A DNA stretch of 64,000 nt from Bacillus canaveralius (GCF_002860125.1 NZ_PGVA01000028.1:243814-307813), one strand, 5' to 3'; positions 44,977 to 53,574 are shown, counted from the stretch's first letter. Numbers and translations: made by a program. The notes: a model not told the origin generated them from the letters alone.

Positions 44977-45240
44977 ATGGATTACAATGATCAAATAAAG
45001 AATAGAATGAAACGTATAGAAGGACAGTTAAGAGGAATTTTAAAAATGATGGAAGAAGATAAAGATTGTAAGGAAGTTATTACTCAGTTATCAGCAGCCA
45101 GAACTGCTATCGATCGGACAATAGGAGTTATCGTTAGTTCGAATTTAGTTGAGTGCGTACGAAATGCCAATGACAATGGAGAAAAAAATACCGAAGAATT
45201 ATTAAAAGAAGCAGTAAACCTACTGGTAAAAAGCAGATAG
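44977..45240 (+). CDS. cstR: Persulfide-sensing repressor CstR
   Basis: An 87-residue DUF156 protein. It has C31 (in DKDCKEV) and C60 (in SNLVECV), but Asn56 replaces the His that CsoR needs for Cu(I). Two cysteines without the His define CstR, which forms di-, tri- or tetrasulfide cross-links on reacting with sulfane sulfur and then leaves the operator. The B. subtilis counterpart is YrkD. GGGGGGAG precedes the ATG. A perfect operator covers its promoter and further copies lie inside the following cluster. Confidence 0.9.
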   Translation: MDYNDQIKNRMKRIEGQLRGILKMMEEDKDCKEVITQLSAARTAIDRTIGVIVSSNLVECVRNANDNGEKNTEELLKEAVNLLVKSR

Positions 45241-45244
45241 AAAT

Positions 45245-45268
45245 AAAAGGGGTTGACACCCTTTTTTA
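45245..45268 (+). terminator. Terminator after cstR
   Basis: AAAAGGGGT pairs with ACCCTTTT around TGAC with a T run. It probably separates cstR from the dsrE operon, which has its own operator. Confidence 0.7.
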
Positions 45269-45282
45269 TTTCTATTATTATT

Positions 45283-45298
45283 ATACCCATAGGGGTAA
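45283..45298 (+). promoter_or_regulatory. CstR operator of the dsrE-rhodanese operon
   Basis: ATACCC-ATAG-GGGTAA is one base from the perfect palindrome at 44904. It lies about 50 bases before the DsrE-family gene. Confidence 0.8.
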
Positions 45299-45347
45299 TG
45301 GTAAAAACGAGCGAAGAAAAATTTTAAAAACAACAGGGAGGATTCAC

Positions 45348-45827
45348 ATGACTGATAAGAAAAAAACAACGATTGTATTATTTAGTGGGGATTACGATAA
45401 AGCAATGGCAGCTTATATTATTGCCAACGGTGCTGCTGCTTATGATCATGAAGTAACGATCTTTCACACATTTTGGGGCTTAAATGCACTGAGAAAAGAT
45501 GAACCGATCACAGTTAAGAAAAACTTTATGGAAAAGATGTTTGCAAAAATAATGCCCAGAGGGGCTGATAAAATGGTGCTTTCAAGGATGAATTTTGCTG
45601 GCATGGGTCCAAAAATGATTAAAGACATTATGAAAAAACACAATGCGATGCCCCTTCCCCAGCTAATTGAAATGGCACAGGAACAAGAAGTAAAACTTGT
45701 TGCCTGCACGATGACGATGGACCTTTTAGGCCTGAAACAAGAAGAGCTTTTGGATAACATCGAGTATGCGGGTGTTGCTGCATATTTAGCAGATGCTGAA
45801 GAAGGAAATGTAAACTTGTTTATCTAG
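45348..45827 (+). CDS. DsrE/DsrF-family sulfurtransferase (YrkE-like)
   Basis: A 159-residue cytosolic protein. KTTIVLFSGDYDKAMAAYIIANGAAAYDHEVTIF is the DsrE nucleotide-like fold start, and the reactive Cys is in KLVACTMTMDLLGLK (near residue 122). A long basic middle segment (MFAKIMPRGADKMVLSRMNFAGMGPKMIKDIM) is typical of the YrkE subgroup. DsrE proteins carry sulfur as a Cys persulfide and exchange it with TusA and rhodaneses, both encoded next to it. AGGGAGG precedes the ATG. Confidence 0.88.
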   Translation: MTDKKKTTIVLFSGDYDKAMAAYIIANGAAAYDHEVTIFHTFWGLNALRKDEPITVKKNFMEKMFAKIMPRGADKMVLSRMNFAGMGPKMIKDIMKKHNAMPLPQLIEMAQEQEVKLVACTMTMDLLGLKQEELLDNIEYAGVAAYLADAEEGNVNLFI

Positions 45828-45851
45828 CTTAATAAAAAGAGGAGAGAAAAA

Positions 45852-46211
45852 ATGGAATACATTAACATACTGCTGATATCATTGGCTATTCTTTTTATCC
45901 TGAAACGATTTATACCTACCAAAGGTGTTAGACAAATTACCACAACTGATTTAAAAGACGAATTGAAAGACAAGAATAAGCAATACGTTGATGTTCGTAC
46001 ACCTGGAGAGTTTAAAGGGAATCATATTCCAGGATTTAAAAATATCCCTCTTCATCAACTTTCTCAAAAAGCGAATGAGCTTGCAAAGGACAAAGAAGTC
46101 ATTGTGATTTGTCAGAGTGGAATGAGGAGTAATAAAGCGAGTAAACTTTTAAAGAAACTGGGCTTTAGCAAAGTAACCAATGTAAAAGGCGGTATGAGCG
46201 CCTGGTTTTAA
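45852..46211 (+). CDS. Membrane-anchored rhodanese
   Basis: A 119-residue protein. An N-terminal membrane helix (residues 3-18) is followed by a single rhodanese domain with VDVRTPGEFKGNHIPG and the active-site loop ICQSGMRS. It accepts or donates sulfane sulfur at the membrane. GAGGAGAG precedes the ATG, and it lies 24 bases after the DsrE gene. Confidence 0.87.
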   Translation: MEYINILLISLAILFILKRFIPTKGVRQITTTDLKDELKDKNKQYVDVRTPGEFKGNHIPGFKNIPLHQLSQKANELAKDKEVIVICQSGMRSNKASKLLKKLGFSKVTNVKGGMSAWF

Positions 46212-46234
46212 TATCAAAAGAAGGGGAATCATAA

Positions 46235-46531
46235 ATGAAACAGATATCTGCAAAAGAAGTAGAAGCAATATTAAGTAATGGAAATACACCGAATATTATC
46301 GATGTCCGGGAAACAGCCGAAGTGGCAAATGGAAAAATTCCCGGGGCCGAAAACATTCCATTAGGGTTAATTGAATTTCGCATGCAGGATTTAGACAAAA
46401 CAAAAGAATATATCATGGTTTGCCGTTCAGGGGCCAGAAGCGGTCGTGCTTCTCAGTTCCTTGAAAGCTACGGATTTAATGTGATTAATATGTCAGGCGG
46501 GATGCTTGCCTGGGAAGGCGATATTGAGTAA
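46235..46531 (+). CDS. Single-domain cytosolic rhodanese
   Basis: A 98-residue rhodanese domain with IDVRETAEVANGKIPGA and the active-site loop VCRSGARS. It has no membrane segment, unlike its upstream neighbour, so it could pass sulfur in the cytosol. GGGGAA precedes the ATG. It is the third gene of the operon. The next gene has its own operator. Confidence 0.88.
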   Translation: MKQISAKEVEAILSNGNTPNIIDVRETAEVANGKIPGAENIPLGLIEFRMQDLDKTKEYIMVCRSGARSGRASQFLESYGFNVINMSGGMLAWEGDIE

Positions 46532-46549
46532 ATTTTTTTGATTAACAAT

Positions 46550-46565
46550 ATACCCATATGGGTAA
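46550..46565 (+). promoter_or_regulatory. CstR operator of the tusA-rhodanese gene
   Basis: ATACCC-ATAT-GGGTAA, preceded by TTGATT (46539-46544), lies 20 bases before the start codon. It indicates a separate CstR-controlled promoter inside the cluster. Confidence 0.8.
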
Positions 46566-46584
46566 AATTCGGAGGTTATTAATC

Positions 46585-47160
46585 ATGGAATCTTTAAAAA
46601 CAAATCTTGTATTGGATGCTAAAGGTTTAGCTTGCCCGATGCCAATTGTTAAAACGAAGAAGGCTATGAATGAATTAGAGCCAGGCCAGGTATTAGAAGT
46701 TCAGGCAACTGATAAAGGTTCAAGAGCTGATATTAAAGCATGGGCTCAAAGCTCAGGCCATCAATATATTGGTACAGTGGAAGAAGGGGATGTTTTAAAG
46801 CATTATCTTCGGAAGGCATCTGGTGAGGAAACAATCGAACGTAAACATCCGAATGTGACTAATAATGAAGAACTTGAAAAGAAACTGGAAGCCAATGACC
46901 AAATTGTTGTCCTAGATGTAAGAGAAGCAGCTGAATATGCCTTTAATCATATTCCTAATGCCATTTCTATTCCTATGGGTGAATTGGATGATCGACTTGA
47001 TGAATTAAAAAAAGAGGATGAAATCTTTGTTGTCTGCCGTACAGGAAACCGCAGTGATTTCGCTGCGCAAAAATTAACAGAAAAAGGATTTAAAAATGTG
47101 ATTAATGTTGTACCAGGCATGAGTCAATGGTCTGGAAAAACAACTAGTATGAATAGTTAA
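46585..47160 (+). CDS. TusA-rhodanese fusion (YrkF-like)
   Basis: A 191-residue two-domain sulfurtransferase. Residues 5-80 are TusA with the CPMP motif (AKGLACPMPIVKTKKAM). Residues 90-185 are rhodanese (LDVREAAEYAFNHIP, active-site VCRTGNRSD). The fusion could move sulfur within one chain from the rhodanese Cys to the TusA Cys. It matches B. subtilis YrkF in architecture and order. The ATG at 46585 has GGAGG upstream; an earlier in-frame GTG-like start would lie inside the operator. Confidence 0.9.
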   Translation: MESLKTNLVLDAKGLACPMPIVKTKKAMNELEPGQVLEVQATDKGSRADIKAWAQSSGHQYIGTVEEGDVLKHYLRKASGEETIERKHPNVTNNEELEKKLEANDQIVVLDVREAAEYAFNHIPNAISIPMGELDDRLDELKKEDEIFVVCRTGNRSDFAAQKLTEKGFKNVINVVPGMSQWSGKTTSMNS

Positions 47161-47173
47161 GGGGGTTTTGAAA

Positions 47174-47407
47174 ATGAATTCAATTACCGTTTATACAACA
47201 ACCAGATGTCCGTATTGTGTGATGTTAAAGAATTTTTTATCAGATTAAAACATTCCGTTTAAAGAAGTGAATGTTGAGACGAAACCTGAAATCATGCAGC
47301 AGCTTGTGAATACAACCGGTCAGATGGGTGTGCCTCAAACGGAGGTCAATGGAAAATGGATTGTTGGCTTTGATCCAAATAATATTATGATGGCACTAAA
47401 AAACTAG
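47174..47407 (+). pseudogene. Glutaredoxin-like gene with an in-frame TAA
   Basis: A GGGGG site and ATG start a 77-codon frame. The CxxC motif is in TTTRCPYCVMLKNF (codons 12-15). TAA occurs at codon 25 (47246-47248), after which the frame continues with NIPFKEVNVE, the cis-Pro motif GVPQTE and VGFDPNN to TAG at 47405. Everything a YrkG/NrdH-like glutaredoxin needs is present except for one codon. One substitution would repair it, so it is a recent mutation or a base-call error. Confidence 0.8.
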
Positions 47408-47419
47408 GGGGAATTTACA

Positions 47420-47815
47420 ATGAGTAAAAAAGTAGCAATTATTGCAAGTAATGGTGGATTATTTGATGCATATAAAGTATATAATATCGCGACCGCAGCA
47501 GCTGCAACCGATCAAGAAGTAACGATTTTCTTCACATTTGAAGGGTTAAACCTGATTCATAAAGAAGCGTATAACCAACTTCCGATGCCTGCAGGAAAAG
47601 AGCACTTTGCAGAAGGTTTTGCAAAGGCAAATGTACCGGCAATTCCGGAATTAGCCGCAATGGCGCAAGAATTGGGAGTCAAATTTATAGGCTGCCAAAT
47701 GACCATGGATGTTATGGGATTGGATAAAGAATCCTTTGTTGATGGAATTGAAGTTGGTGGAGCGGTAACCTTTTTGGAATTTGCTAAAGATGCTGACGTA
47801 ACGCTGACATTTTAA
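47420..47815 (+). CDS. DsrE-family sulfur carrier
   Basis: A 131-residue protein with IIASNGGLFDAYKVYNIATAAAATDQEVTIFFTFEG and the reactive Cys in KFIGCQMTMDVMGLDK (near residue 95). This is the peroxiredoxin-like DsrE/DsrF/DrsH subgroup, distinct from the larger protein at 45348. It would relay persulfide sulfur to TusA or the MBL enzyme. GGGGGAAT precedes the ATG. It lies 12 bases after the broken glutaredoxin. Confidence 0.87.
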   Translation: MSKKVAIIASNGGLFDAYKVYNIATAAAATDQEVTIFFTFEGLNLIHKEAYNQLPMPAGKEHFAEGFAKANVPAIPELAAMAQELGVKFIGCQMTMDVMGLDKESFVDGIEVGGAVTFLEFAKDADVTLTF

Positions 47816-47842
47816 AATAACTATATTTTTTTATAAAAAATT

Positions 47843-47858
47843 ATACCACAGGGGGTAA
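47843..47858 (+). promoter_or_regulatory. Degenerate CstR operator overlapping a ribosome-binding site
   Basis: ATACCA-CAGG-GGGTAA retains both arms with one mismatch each. Its GGGGG tract is also the only ribosome site for the gene starting at 47863. Confidence 0.6.
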
Positions 47859-47862
47859 AAAA

Positions 47863-48990
47863 ATGCCGGTTAATGAAATGACATCGAAGGAAGTAACTAA
47901 AAAGATTTTTAATAAAGAAGCGTTATTTATTCTGGATGTTCGTAATGAAAGTGATTTTCAAGATTGGAAAATTGAAGGGGAAAACTTTACACATTTAAAT
48001 GTCCCATATTTTGAACTGCTTGATGGTGTAGAAGATATTCTGGAAAAGATTCCAACTGATAAAGATATTTTGGTGGTGTGTGCGAAGGAAGGTTCATCCA
48101 TTCTGATAGCGGATATGCTTTCTGAAAAAGGAGTAACTGTTTCTTACCTAAAGGGTGGAATGAAAGCATGGAGTGAACACTTAGAACCTGTTAAAGTGGG
48201 AGATCTGAAAGATGGAGGAGAAATTTATCAGTTTGTGCGAATTGGTAAAGGCTGCCTGTCTTATATGGTTGTTTCTAAAGGTGAAGCTGCCATTATCGAT
48301 GCAACACGCATGACTGATATTTACCTCGAATTTGCGAATGGAATCGGCGCAAACATTACACATGTATTTGATACCCATCTTCATGCTGATCACATTTCCG
48401 GCGGACGATTGATTGCCGAAAAGACAAACGCAACATACTGGCTGCCGCCGAAGGATGCAACAGAAGTAACGTATGATTACCAGCCATTGGAAGGTGGTAA
48501 TGATGTGGCAATTGGGAACACAACCATTAATATTCATGCTTTGTATTCTCCAGGCCACACCATCGGATCAACTTCTTTCGTAGTGGATGAAAAGTTCTTG
48601 CTTTCTGGTGATATCCTGTTCATTGATTCTATTGGAAGACCGGACCTTGCAGGTTTGGCTGAAGATTGGGTGCGGGATCTAAGAGAAACACTTTATACAC
48701 GCTATAAAGAATTATCACTTGAGTTAGTTGTTCTTCCAGCACATTTTATGATCATTGAAGAATTAAACGCGGACGGCACCGTTTCTGAAAAGCTTGGAAC
48801 TCTGTTTGCCAAAAATCATGGGTTAAACATTGAAGACGAAAATGAATTTAGAAAACTGGTGACTGAAAACTTACCGCCACAGCCAAATGCTTATCAAGAA
48901 ATTCGTGAAACAAATATGGGGAAAATCAACCCGGATGAAGAAAAACAACGTGAGATGGAAATCGGACCAAACCGCTGTGCGGTTCGATAA
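47863..48990 (+). CDS. Rhodanese-metallo-beta-lactamase protein, persulfide dioxygenase type (YrkH-like)
   Basis: A 375-residue protein. Residues 5-105 are rhodanese ([12 protein letters not shown], active-site VCAKEGSS). Residues 115-330 are a metallo-beta-lactamase-fold domain with [35 protein letters not shown] and PAHF. These are the metal-binding and substrate residues of ETHE1/CstB-type persulfide dioxygenases, which oxidise persulfide sulfur to sulfite using O2. The domain order is rhodanese then MBL, unlike CstB (MBL first). It matches B. subtilis YrkH. The tail ends ...GPNRCAVR with a further Cys. Confidence 0.9.
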   Translation: MPVNEMTSKEVTKKIFNKEALFILDVRNESDFQDWKIEGENFTHLNVPYFELLDGVEDILEKIPTDKDILVVCAKEGSSILIADMLSEKGVTVSYLKGGMKAWSEHLEPVKVGDLKDGGEIYQFVRIGKGCLSYMVVSKGEAAIIDATRMTDIYLEFANGIGANITHVFDTHLHADHISGGRLIAEKTNATYWLPPKDATEVTYDYQPLEGGNDVAIGNTTINIHALYSPGHTIGSTSFVVDEKFLLSGDILFIDSIGRPDLAGLAEDWVRDLRETLYTRYKELSLELVVLPAHFMIIEELNADGTVSEKLGTLFAKNHGLNIEDENEFRKLVTENLPPQPNAYQEIRETNMGKINPDEEKQREMEIGPNRCAVR

Positions 48991-49016
48991 ATCGAAATTT
49001 TAGGAGGTAAATACTG

Positions 49017-49244
49017 ATGGAAGCAACAAGAGTAGTAGATGCAAAAGGATTAGCATGTCCGATGCCGATTGTCAAAACAAAGAAAGCAATGACAGAGCTT
49101 GAAACCGGTCAAGTTTTAGAAATTCATTCAACAGACAAAGGGGCCAAAAATGATCTTGCTGCATGGGCAAAGTCAGGTGGACATGAGCTATTGAAGCATA
49201 CAGAAGAAAGTGATGTTTTGAAGTTTTGGATTAAGAAAGGCTAG
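49017..49244 (+). CDS. TusA sulfur carrier (YrkI-like)
   Basis: A 75-residue TusA with the active Cys in AKGLACPMPIVKTKKAM and the DKGAKNDLAAWAKSGGH segment. It is nearly identical in layout to the TusA half of the fusion at 46585, so one probably arose from the other by duplication. It passes sulfur between proteins as a persulfide. AGGAGG precedes the ATG. A terminator separates it from the exporter gene. Confidence 0.92.
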   Translation: MEATRVVDAKGLACPMPIVKTKKAMTELETGQVLEIHSTDKGAKNDLAAWAKSGGHELLKHTEESDVLKFWIKKG

Positions 49245-49248
49245 CAAA

Positions 49249-49277
49249 TAAGGGAACCATATCAGGTTCCCTTTTCT
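49249..49277 (+). terminator. Terminator between tusA and the TauE exporter
   Basis: AAGGGAACC pairs with GGTTCCCTT around ATATCA and is followed by TTC. It may only reduce read-through, since the next ribosome site overlaps its end. Confidence 0.75.
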
Positions 49278-49293
49278 TAAAGGAGGACAAACG

Positions 49294-50070
49294 ATGGATT
49301 TTGGATTTATTATGACCATCTTCTTAATTGGATTTATCGGTTCTTACATTTCAGGAATGTTAGGAATTGGCGGTTCCATTATCAAATATCCAATGCTACT
49401 TTATATCCCGCCTTTATTTGGAATAGCAGCATTCAGTGCCCACGAAGTTTCTGGAATAAGCGCAGTTCAGGTGTTTTTTGCGACAATCGGAGGTGTGTGG
49501 GTATATCGAAAAGGGGGTTATTTAAATAAAACCCTCATTGGTTACATGGGAGTTAGTATTTTAATTGGGAGTTTTGTAGGCGGATTTTGTTCGAAAGTAA
49601 TGTCAGAGGGTGGAATTAATCTAGTTTATGGGATTTTAGCATTAATTGCAGCCGTTATGATGTTTATTCCTAAAAAAGGAATCGATGATACTCCTCTTGA
49701 TCAAGTGAACTTTAATAAGTGGCTTGCCGCATCACTTGCATTCATTGTTGGTATTGGATCCGGAATTGTTGGAGCCGCAGGTGCGTTCTTGTTAGTACCC
49801 ATAATGCTCGTTGTGTTAAAAATTCCTACGAGAATGACCATTGCATCCTCTTTAGCGATTACCTTTATTTCTTCAATAGGCGCAACTATTGGGAAGATTA
49901 CAACAGGGCAAGTGGAATTTTGGCCATCATTAATTATGGTAGTTGCGAGCTTGCTTGCTTCGCCGCTTGGAGCTATGGCCGGGAAAAAGGTAAATACTAA
50001 AGTGCTGCAAATTATTTTAGCTTTACTAATTTTAGCTACAGCCGTTAAGATCTGGGTGGATATTTTATAA
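49294..50070 (+). CDS. TauE/SafE-family sulfite or sulfonate exporter (YrkJ-like)
   Basis: A 258-residue protein with about eight membrane helices in two related halves. [24 protein letters not shown] at the start and [26 protein letters not shown] in the second half are the family signatures. It is thought to export sulfite, thiosulfate or other sulfur anions. Here it would remove the sulfite made by the MBL dioxygenase. AAAGGAGG precedes the ATG. The gene order matches B. subtilis yrkI-yrkJ. Confidence 0.88.
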   Translation: MDFGFIMTIFLIGFIGSYISGMLGIGGSIIKYPMLLYIPPLFGIAAFSAHEVSGISAVQVFFATIGGVWVYRKGGYLNKTLIGYMGVSILIGSFVGGFCSKVMSEGGINLVYGILALIAAVMMFIPKKGIDDTPLDQVNFNKWLAASLAFIVGIGSGIVGAAGAFLLVPIMLVVLKIPTRMTIASSLAITFISSIGATIGKITTGQVEFWPSLIMVVASLLASPLGAMAGKKVNTKVLQIILALLILATAVKIWVDIL

Positions 50071-50129
50071 TTTTTGGTAAAATGTAAGTCTGGAAGATTA
50101 CTGATTAGCGTAGAAAGAAGGGGTTAAAT

Positions 50130-50477
50130 TTGGCGAACAAGCGATTAATTTATTTTGTATCGTTAAGTTCAAATGTTCCCTTTGTATTAAAGGAAGCTCT
50201 GCAAATGGCAAATCAACAAAATGAAGTGGCCATTTTCTTTGATCTTGATGGTGCCCGCGTTTTAGATCAAAGATATCTAAAAAAAATGGAGAGAACCCAT
50301 AGCACGGAGCTTCCTGCATTATTACACTCAGCTTTAAATGCAGGGATTCCATTATATGGCTGCCAGATGAATGTTTTAATGGCCGATGGGTTAGAACTTG
50401 TTGATGGCGCGGAATTAGCTGGTGTAGTCACCTTTTTAGAGTTAGCGTATAAGGCTGACGCAGTGTTGAGTTATTGA
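50130..50477 (+). CDS. DsrE-family protein
   Basis: A 115-residue protein starting at TTG after GAAGGGG. The fold is DsrE: LIYFVSLSSNVPFVLKEALQMANQQNEVAIFFDLDG, and the Cys in PLYGCQMNVLMADG (near residue 77) is at the family's reactive position. It is followed 16 bases later by a partner lacking the Cys. The pairing recalls the hetero-oligomeric TusBCD/DsrEFH complexes. Confidence 0.8.
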   Translation: MANKRLIYFVSLSSNVPFVLKEALQMANQQNEVAIFFDLDGARVLDQRYLKKMERTHSTELPALLHSALNAGIPLYGCQMNVLMADGLELVDGAELAGVVTFLELAYKADAVLSY

Positions 50478-50493
50478 AAGGGGATCATCATTC

Positions 50494-50874
50494 ATGGAAG
50501 TAAAAAAGGTAGTTGTGTTAGCCCTTCATGAAGAATTAGAATCTGCCTATCCTCCTTTAAATATTGCTGTAGGAGCCGCCTCTTCCGGAGCGGACGTTAT
50601 ATTAGCTTTCTCTCGAAAGGGCGTAAGTATATTAGATAAAAAATATGTCCCGGTTCCATCTAATGGTTTAGAATATCTTTCGAAGGCACTAAAAGATTTT
50701 GGCGTTCCTTCAATTAACGAACTGCTTGAAATTGCGGTAGAAACAGGTGTGAAATTATTTGTTGTTGATTTAGACATCCATGATCAGATCGACTTTCTCT
50801 ATCCGGCTGAACAAGTGCCTATCAAATGGGTTTTGAATGAAGCCGTTTCTGCAGATCTTTTTGTCCACTTTTAA
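50494..50874 (+). CDS. DsrE-like protein without cysteine
   Basis: A 126-residue protein with the DsrE fold pattern (VVVLALHEELESAYPPLNIAVGAASSGADVILAFSRKG, then LEIAVETGVKLFVVDLDIHDQIDF). It has no cysteine at all, so it cannot carry sulfur itself. It is adjacent to and co-directional with the Cys-containing protein at 50130. A structural partner in a hetero-oligomer is inferred, like the non-catalytic subunits of TusBCD. AAGGGGA precedes the ATG. Confidence 0.65.
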   Translation: MEVKKVVVLALHEELESAYPPLNIAVGAASSGADVILAFSRKGVSILDKKYVPVPSNGLEYLSKALKDFGVPSINELLEIAVETGVKLFVVDLDIHDQIDFLYPAEQVPIKWVLNEAVSADLFVHF

Positions 50875-51105
50875 ATTTTTCAATAGACTAAATTAGGAAA
50901 TGGGTGTTTTAAGTGAAAAATAAGGGTTTAAAGAATTGCGGAAATGGAACTTGAGGAATAAATAAGAAAGAACCCCAAATGAAAAATGTCTTTCCAATAT
51001 GACCTGGGGTTTTTGTTTGGCTCCTGGCAGGAGTCATCTTATTAGTTTTCAAAATTATCGGTTGAGGCTTAACATCGAAAACATGAACATATACAGCAAT
51101 CAGAG

Positions 51106-51135
51106 CGGCTTACTGACAATGGTAAGCCGTTTTTG
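51106..51135 (+). terminator. Rho-independent terminator
   Basis: CGGCTTAC pairs with GTAAGCCG around an 8-base loop and is followed by TTTTTG. Confidence 0.8.
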
Positions 51136-51178
51136 ATTTTACTTCATGTTTCCCTTGTTAGAAATCTGACAGAGGGAA

Positions 51179-51232
51179 CTTACCATTATTCAGCAAAACG
51201 ATACCCACGGAAGCTTAGAGTTACATAACCCT
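51179..51232 (+). repeat. Partial copy of the 5' end of the SoxB-like gene
   Basis: About 54 bases match 51938-51991 with only a few differences. They encode the same ELTIIQQNDTHGSLELHN start without a start codon context. At its right end it switches abruptly to MATE-like sequence. It is a direct duplication 759 bases upstream of the intact gene. Confidence 0.85.
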
Positions 51233-51330
51233 TGGCGTTTCTATATCAGGGATTCAGTTAGGCGCCGATGTCTGGTTATCCATTACAATTGACTTATTTG
51301 TTCGTGCTAATTCTGTTTTTTAAATTTAGA
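51233..51330 (+). pseudogene. Fragment of a MATE exporter C-terminus
   Basis: The frame reads LGVSISGIQLGADVWLSITIDLFVRANSVF, closely matching the last 40 residues of the MATE protein at 13107-14453 (VYVLGIQLGMGIAGIWLSIAIDLFVRA) with a short deletion. There is no start and no upstream part. Confidence 0.7.
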
Positions 51331-51727
51331 ACTCAGTTTGTCAACAACATTTTAGCATGGTTATTGGTCTTCTGATTTGCCATGGAACAGATTTGCTACG
51401 CTGTCTGCTGACAGTGCTGGATGCAATGCTGAATATCGTTCGCCGGAGTACGCGTCATATAAATTCACTCCTTTATGTAATAGATATTTATTTTGATATA
51501 CACATGCTCCGCAGCATGCTTACATTGGTGGATGGGCCCCTATGGACAGCTCCCTGGTTCAGCATGGCACTGGAAAGGGAAAGCACGTTTGTCCTCTTGA
51601 GCAACCTGAGCCAGGATAAAAAACCGGGAAGCCGTGGCCTTCTAAAGAGATAATGGTTGGGGTTCGACGAGACCATCTACCTGGACAGGAAGAACACAGG
51701 ATAATTAGTTTATAATGAGCCGGTTGT

Positions 51728-51814
51728 CGAATGATATCAGAGGACCAATTCACAGATTATCCCTTTATCGTAACCCTTCGAGGACAGGGGTATAAGTTTA
51801 ACATTGAAAACTAA
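51728..51814 (+). pseudogene. C-terminal end of an OmpR-family response regulator
   Basis: A frame ending in TAA at 51812 encodes RMISEDQFTDYPFIVTLRGQGYKFNIEN. The TLRGQGYKF ending is the wing strand that closes OmpR/PhoB DNA-binding domains. The rest of the gene is absent. It lies about 110 bases before the SoxB-like gene. Confidence 0.6.
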
Positions 51815-51925
51815 ACATATTGATTGGTTCTTTTTTAAACCTTCCAGAGGACTTCTTTTATAAAGAATGGGTAAAATAACTCCGTACACAGCTTAAGGAA
51901 AATAATAGCTGCGAGGAGTGATGAA

Positions 51926-53356
51926 ATGCGAAAGGAACTTACGATTATTCAGCAAAACGATACCCACGGCAGCTTAGAGTTACATAACGAGCTGTTTTGG
52001 AGTCCGAACGGTCCGGGATTAAAAAAAGTCGGGGGATTTTCAAGGATCAGCCAATATATAAATGAGGTAAAAAGCAAAAAGCCAAAGGTGCTGTTCTTTG
52101 ATGGCGGCGATTTATTTCACGGGACTCTACCCTTAGTTACAACGCAGGGAGCTTCGCTGCTTCCAGCTTTACAAAAGATGAACCTGGATGGGTTTGTGCC
52201 TGGAAACTGGGATTTTGCTTATGGGAAGGAACAATTGAAAGCAAATGTTGACCGTATCCCTTTTCAAGCTCTCTCTGCCAATGTGATAGATGAAGGCACT
52301 ATGCAGCCCTTTTTTAATCCATATATGATCAAGGAACTTCAGGGAGTTAAAGTTGGAGTGATTGGGTTGACGTATCCATTTGTTGATCAAACGATGCCTG
52401 ATTCTTTTTCAAAAGGATTGTCTTTTTCCTTAGGAGTAAAGGAGACAGAACATATTGTTGAAACCATCAAGGGAGATGTGGATCTGATCATCCTTATCAG
52501 TCACATGGGACTACCGCTTGACATAAAATTAGCTTCGTTAGTGAAGGGGATAAATATCATCTTGTCCGGGCATAGCCATGATAGGGTGAAACGTCCCATT
52601 TTCCAAGATGAAACAATTATTGTACAAGCAGGTTCGAGTTCCTCGTTTTTAGGGAGACTGGATATAACATTGGAAAATAGGAAATTGCAAGAATTTAATT
52701 ATGAGCTCATACCAATATTCGAGCATTTTGAGACGGATTGGGAAATGGATGAAATAATCAATTCTATTATCGAACCTTATCAAAAAGATAAAGAGGATAT
52801 TGTTGGCAGTACAAATTCGATTCTCCATAGAATGACATTAAATGAAGCTCCTATGGATCGATTGATTACAGATGCTTATTTGCATGCCTATGATTGCGAT
52901 CTTGCCTTTTCACATGGCTGGAGGTATGGATCACCCATCGCAGCGGGACCGGTCAGTGTATACGATTTAAATAGCATTATTCCAACCAATCCTGAGCTAT
53001 TTACGGTAGAAATAGAGGGGCATAGGTTATTAAAAGCAATTGAAAAAAACTTGGAACAAGTCTTTTCTGCAGACCCCTTTGAACAAAAGGGTGGTTATAT
53101 TCTGCGTTCATCCGGCATGTTTATGACTTATAAACCATACAATCCGAAAGGAAATCGAATTCAAAGCTTGTTAATAAAGGGAAAGAACGTTGATCTACAC
53201 AAAACATATAAAATTGTGGGAGGGGGCAAGCAACTTTTTAAAGGGCTAGAAGCCAACAAATCTTATAAAGGGGTACATGCAATTGATGTTATTGAGGCTT
53301 ATTTGAATAAAAAGACAATCAATTTTAGCGGTGAACAACATATTATCAGTGTATAA
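51926..53356 (+). CDS. SoxB-like binuclear metallophosphatase / 5'-nucleotidase-family protein
   Basis: A 476-residue two-domain protein. The metallophosphatase domain (1-270) has QNDTHGSL, FDGGDLFHG, GNWDFAYG, ILISHMG and LSGHSHD; these bind two metal ions. The C-terminal domain (300-470) has FSHGWRYGSPIAAGPVSVYDL. In 5'-nucleotidases the third motif is GNHEFDYG. Trp in place of His (GNWDF) recalls SoxB, the thiosulfohydrolase, which has GHWEFTYG. There is no signal peptide, so it acts in the cytosol, unlike classical SoxB. GAGGAG precedes the ATG. It lies next to a TsdA-like cytochrome, which supports a sulfur role, but a nucleotidase function is not excluded. Confidence 0.78.
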   Translation: MRKELTIIQQNDTHGSLELHNELFWSPNGPGLKKVGGFSRISQYINEVKSKKPKVLFFDGGDLFHGTLPLVTTQGASLLPALQKMNLDGFVPGNWDFAYGKEQLKANVDRIPFQALSANVIDEGTMQPFFNPYMIKELQGVKVGVIGLTYPFVDQTMPDSFSKGLSFSLGVKETEHIVETIKGDVDLIILISHMGLPLDIKLASLVKGINIILSGHSHDRVKRPIFQDETIIVQAGSSSSFLGRLDITLENRKLQEFNYELIPIFEHFETDWEMDEIINSIIEPYQKDKEDIVGSTNSILHRMTLNEAPMDRLITDAYLHAYDCDLAFSHGWRYGSPIAAGPVSVYDLNSIIPTNPELFTVEIEGHRLLKAIEKNLEQVFSADPFEQKGGYILRSSGMFMTYKPYNPKGNRIQSLLIKGKNVDLHKTYKIVGGGKQLFKGLEANKSYKGVHAIDVIEAYLNKKTINFSGEQHIISV

Positions 53357-53574
53357 AATTCAAAAAGCTTCTGCTATTCTCTTTGTTTAGCATTAATTAA
53401 GAAACATAAAAAAGAACTTATCCTCTCTATGTGAAGTGAAGCAATCATTGTTCACCAAACGCTCATTTTTAATTAACCGAATCTTAACAATCATTTTGGA
53501 TAATAGGGTCGAAAAATGATTCGGATAAATCTTCTCTTTGGAGAAGCTTCCCCGATATAGAGAGGAGCTTTTAA

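Larger units (their letters stand above)
50875..51925. other. One-kilobase gene graveyard
   Basis: No intact gene is present. In order it holds a long-looped AACCCCA...TGGGGTT hairpin (50971-51019), a piece encoding WLLAGVILLVFKIIG then stop (51019-51067), and a terminator (51106-51135). A copy of the start of the SoxB-like gene, a MATE C-terminus, an unidentified stretch (51340-51720) and a response-regulator C-terminus follow. The pieces come from unrelated genes joined end to end. Confidence 0.7.

Noticed and set aside
50909..50956. Short GTG frame after the second DsrE-like gene
   Set aside because: It runs only a few codons and no ribosome site or family resemblance supports it.
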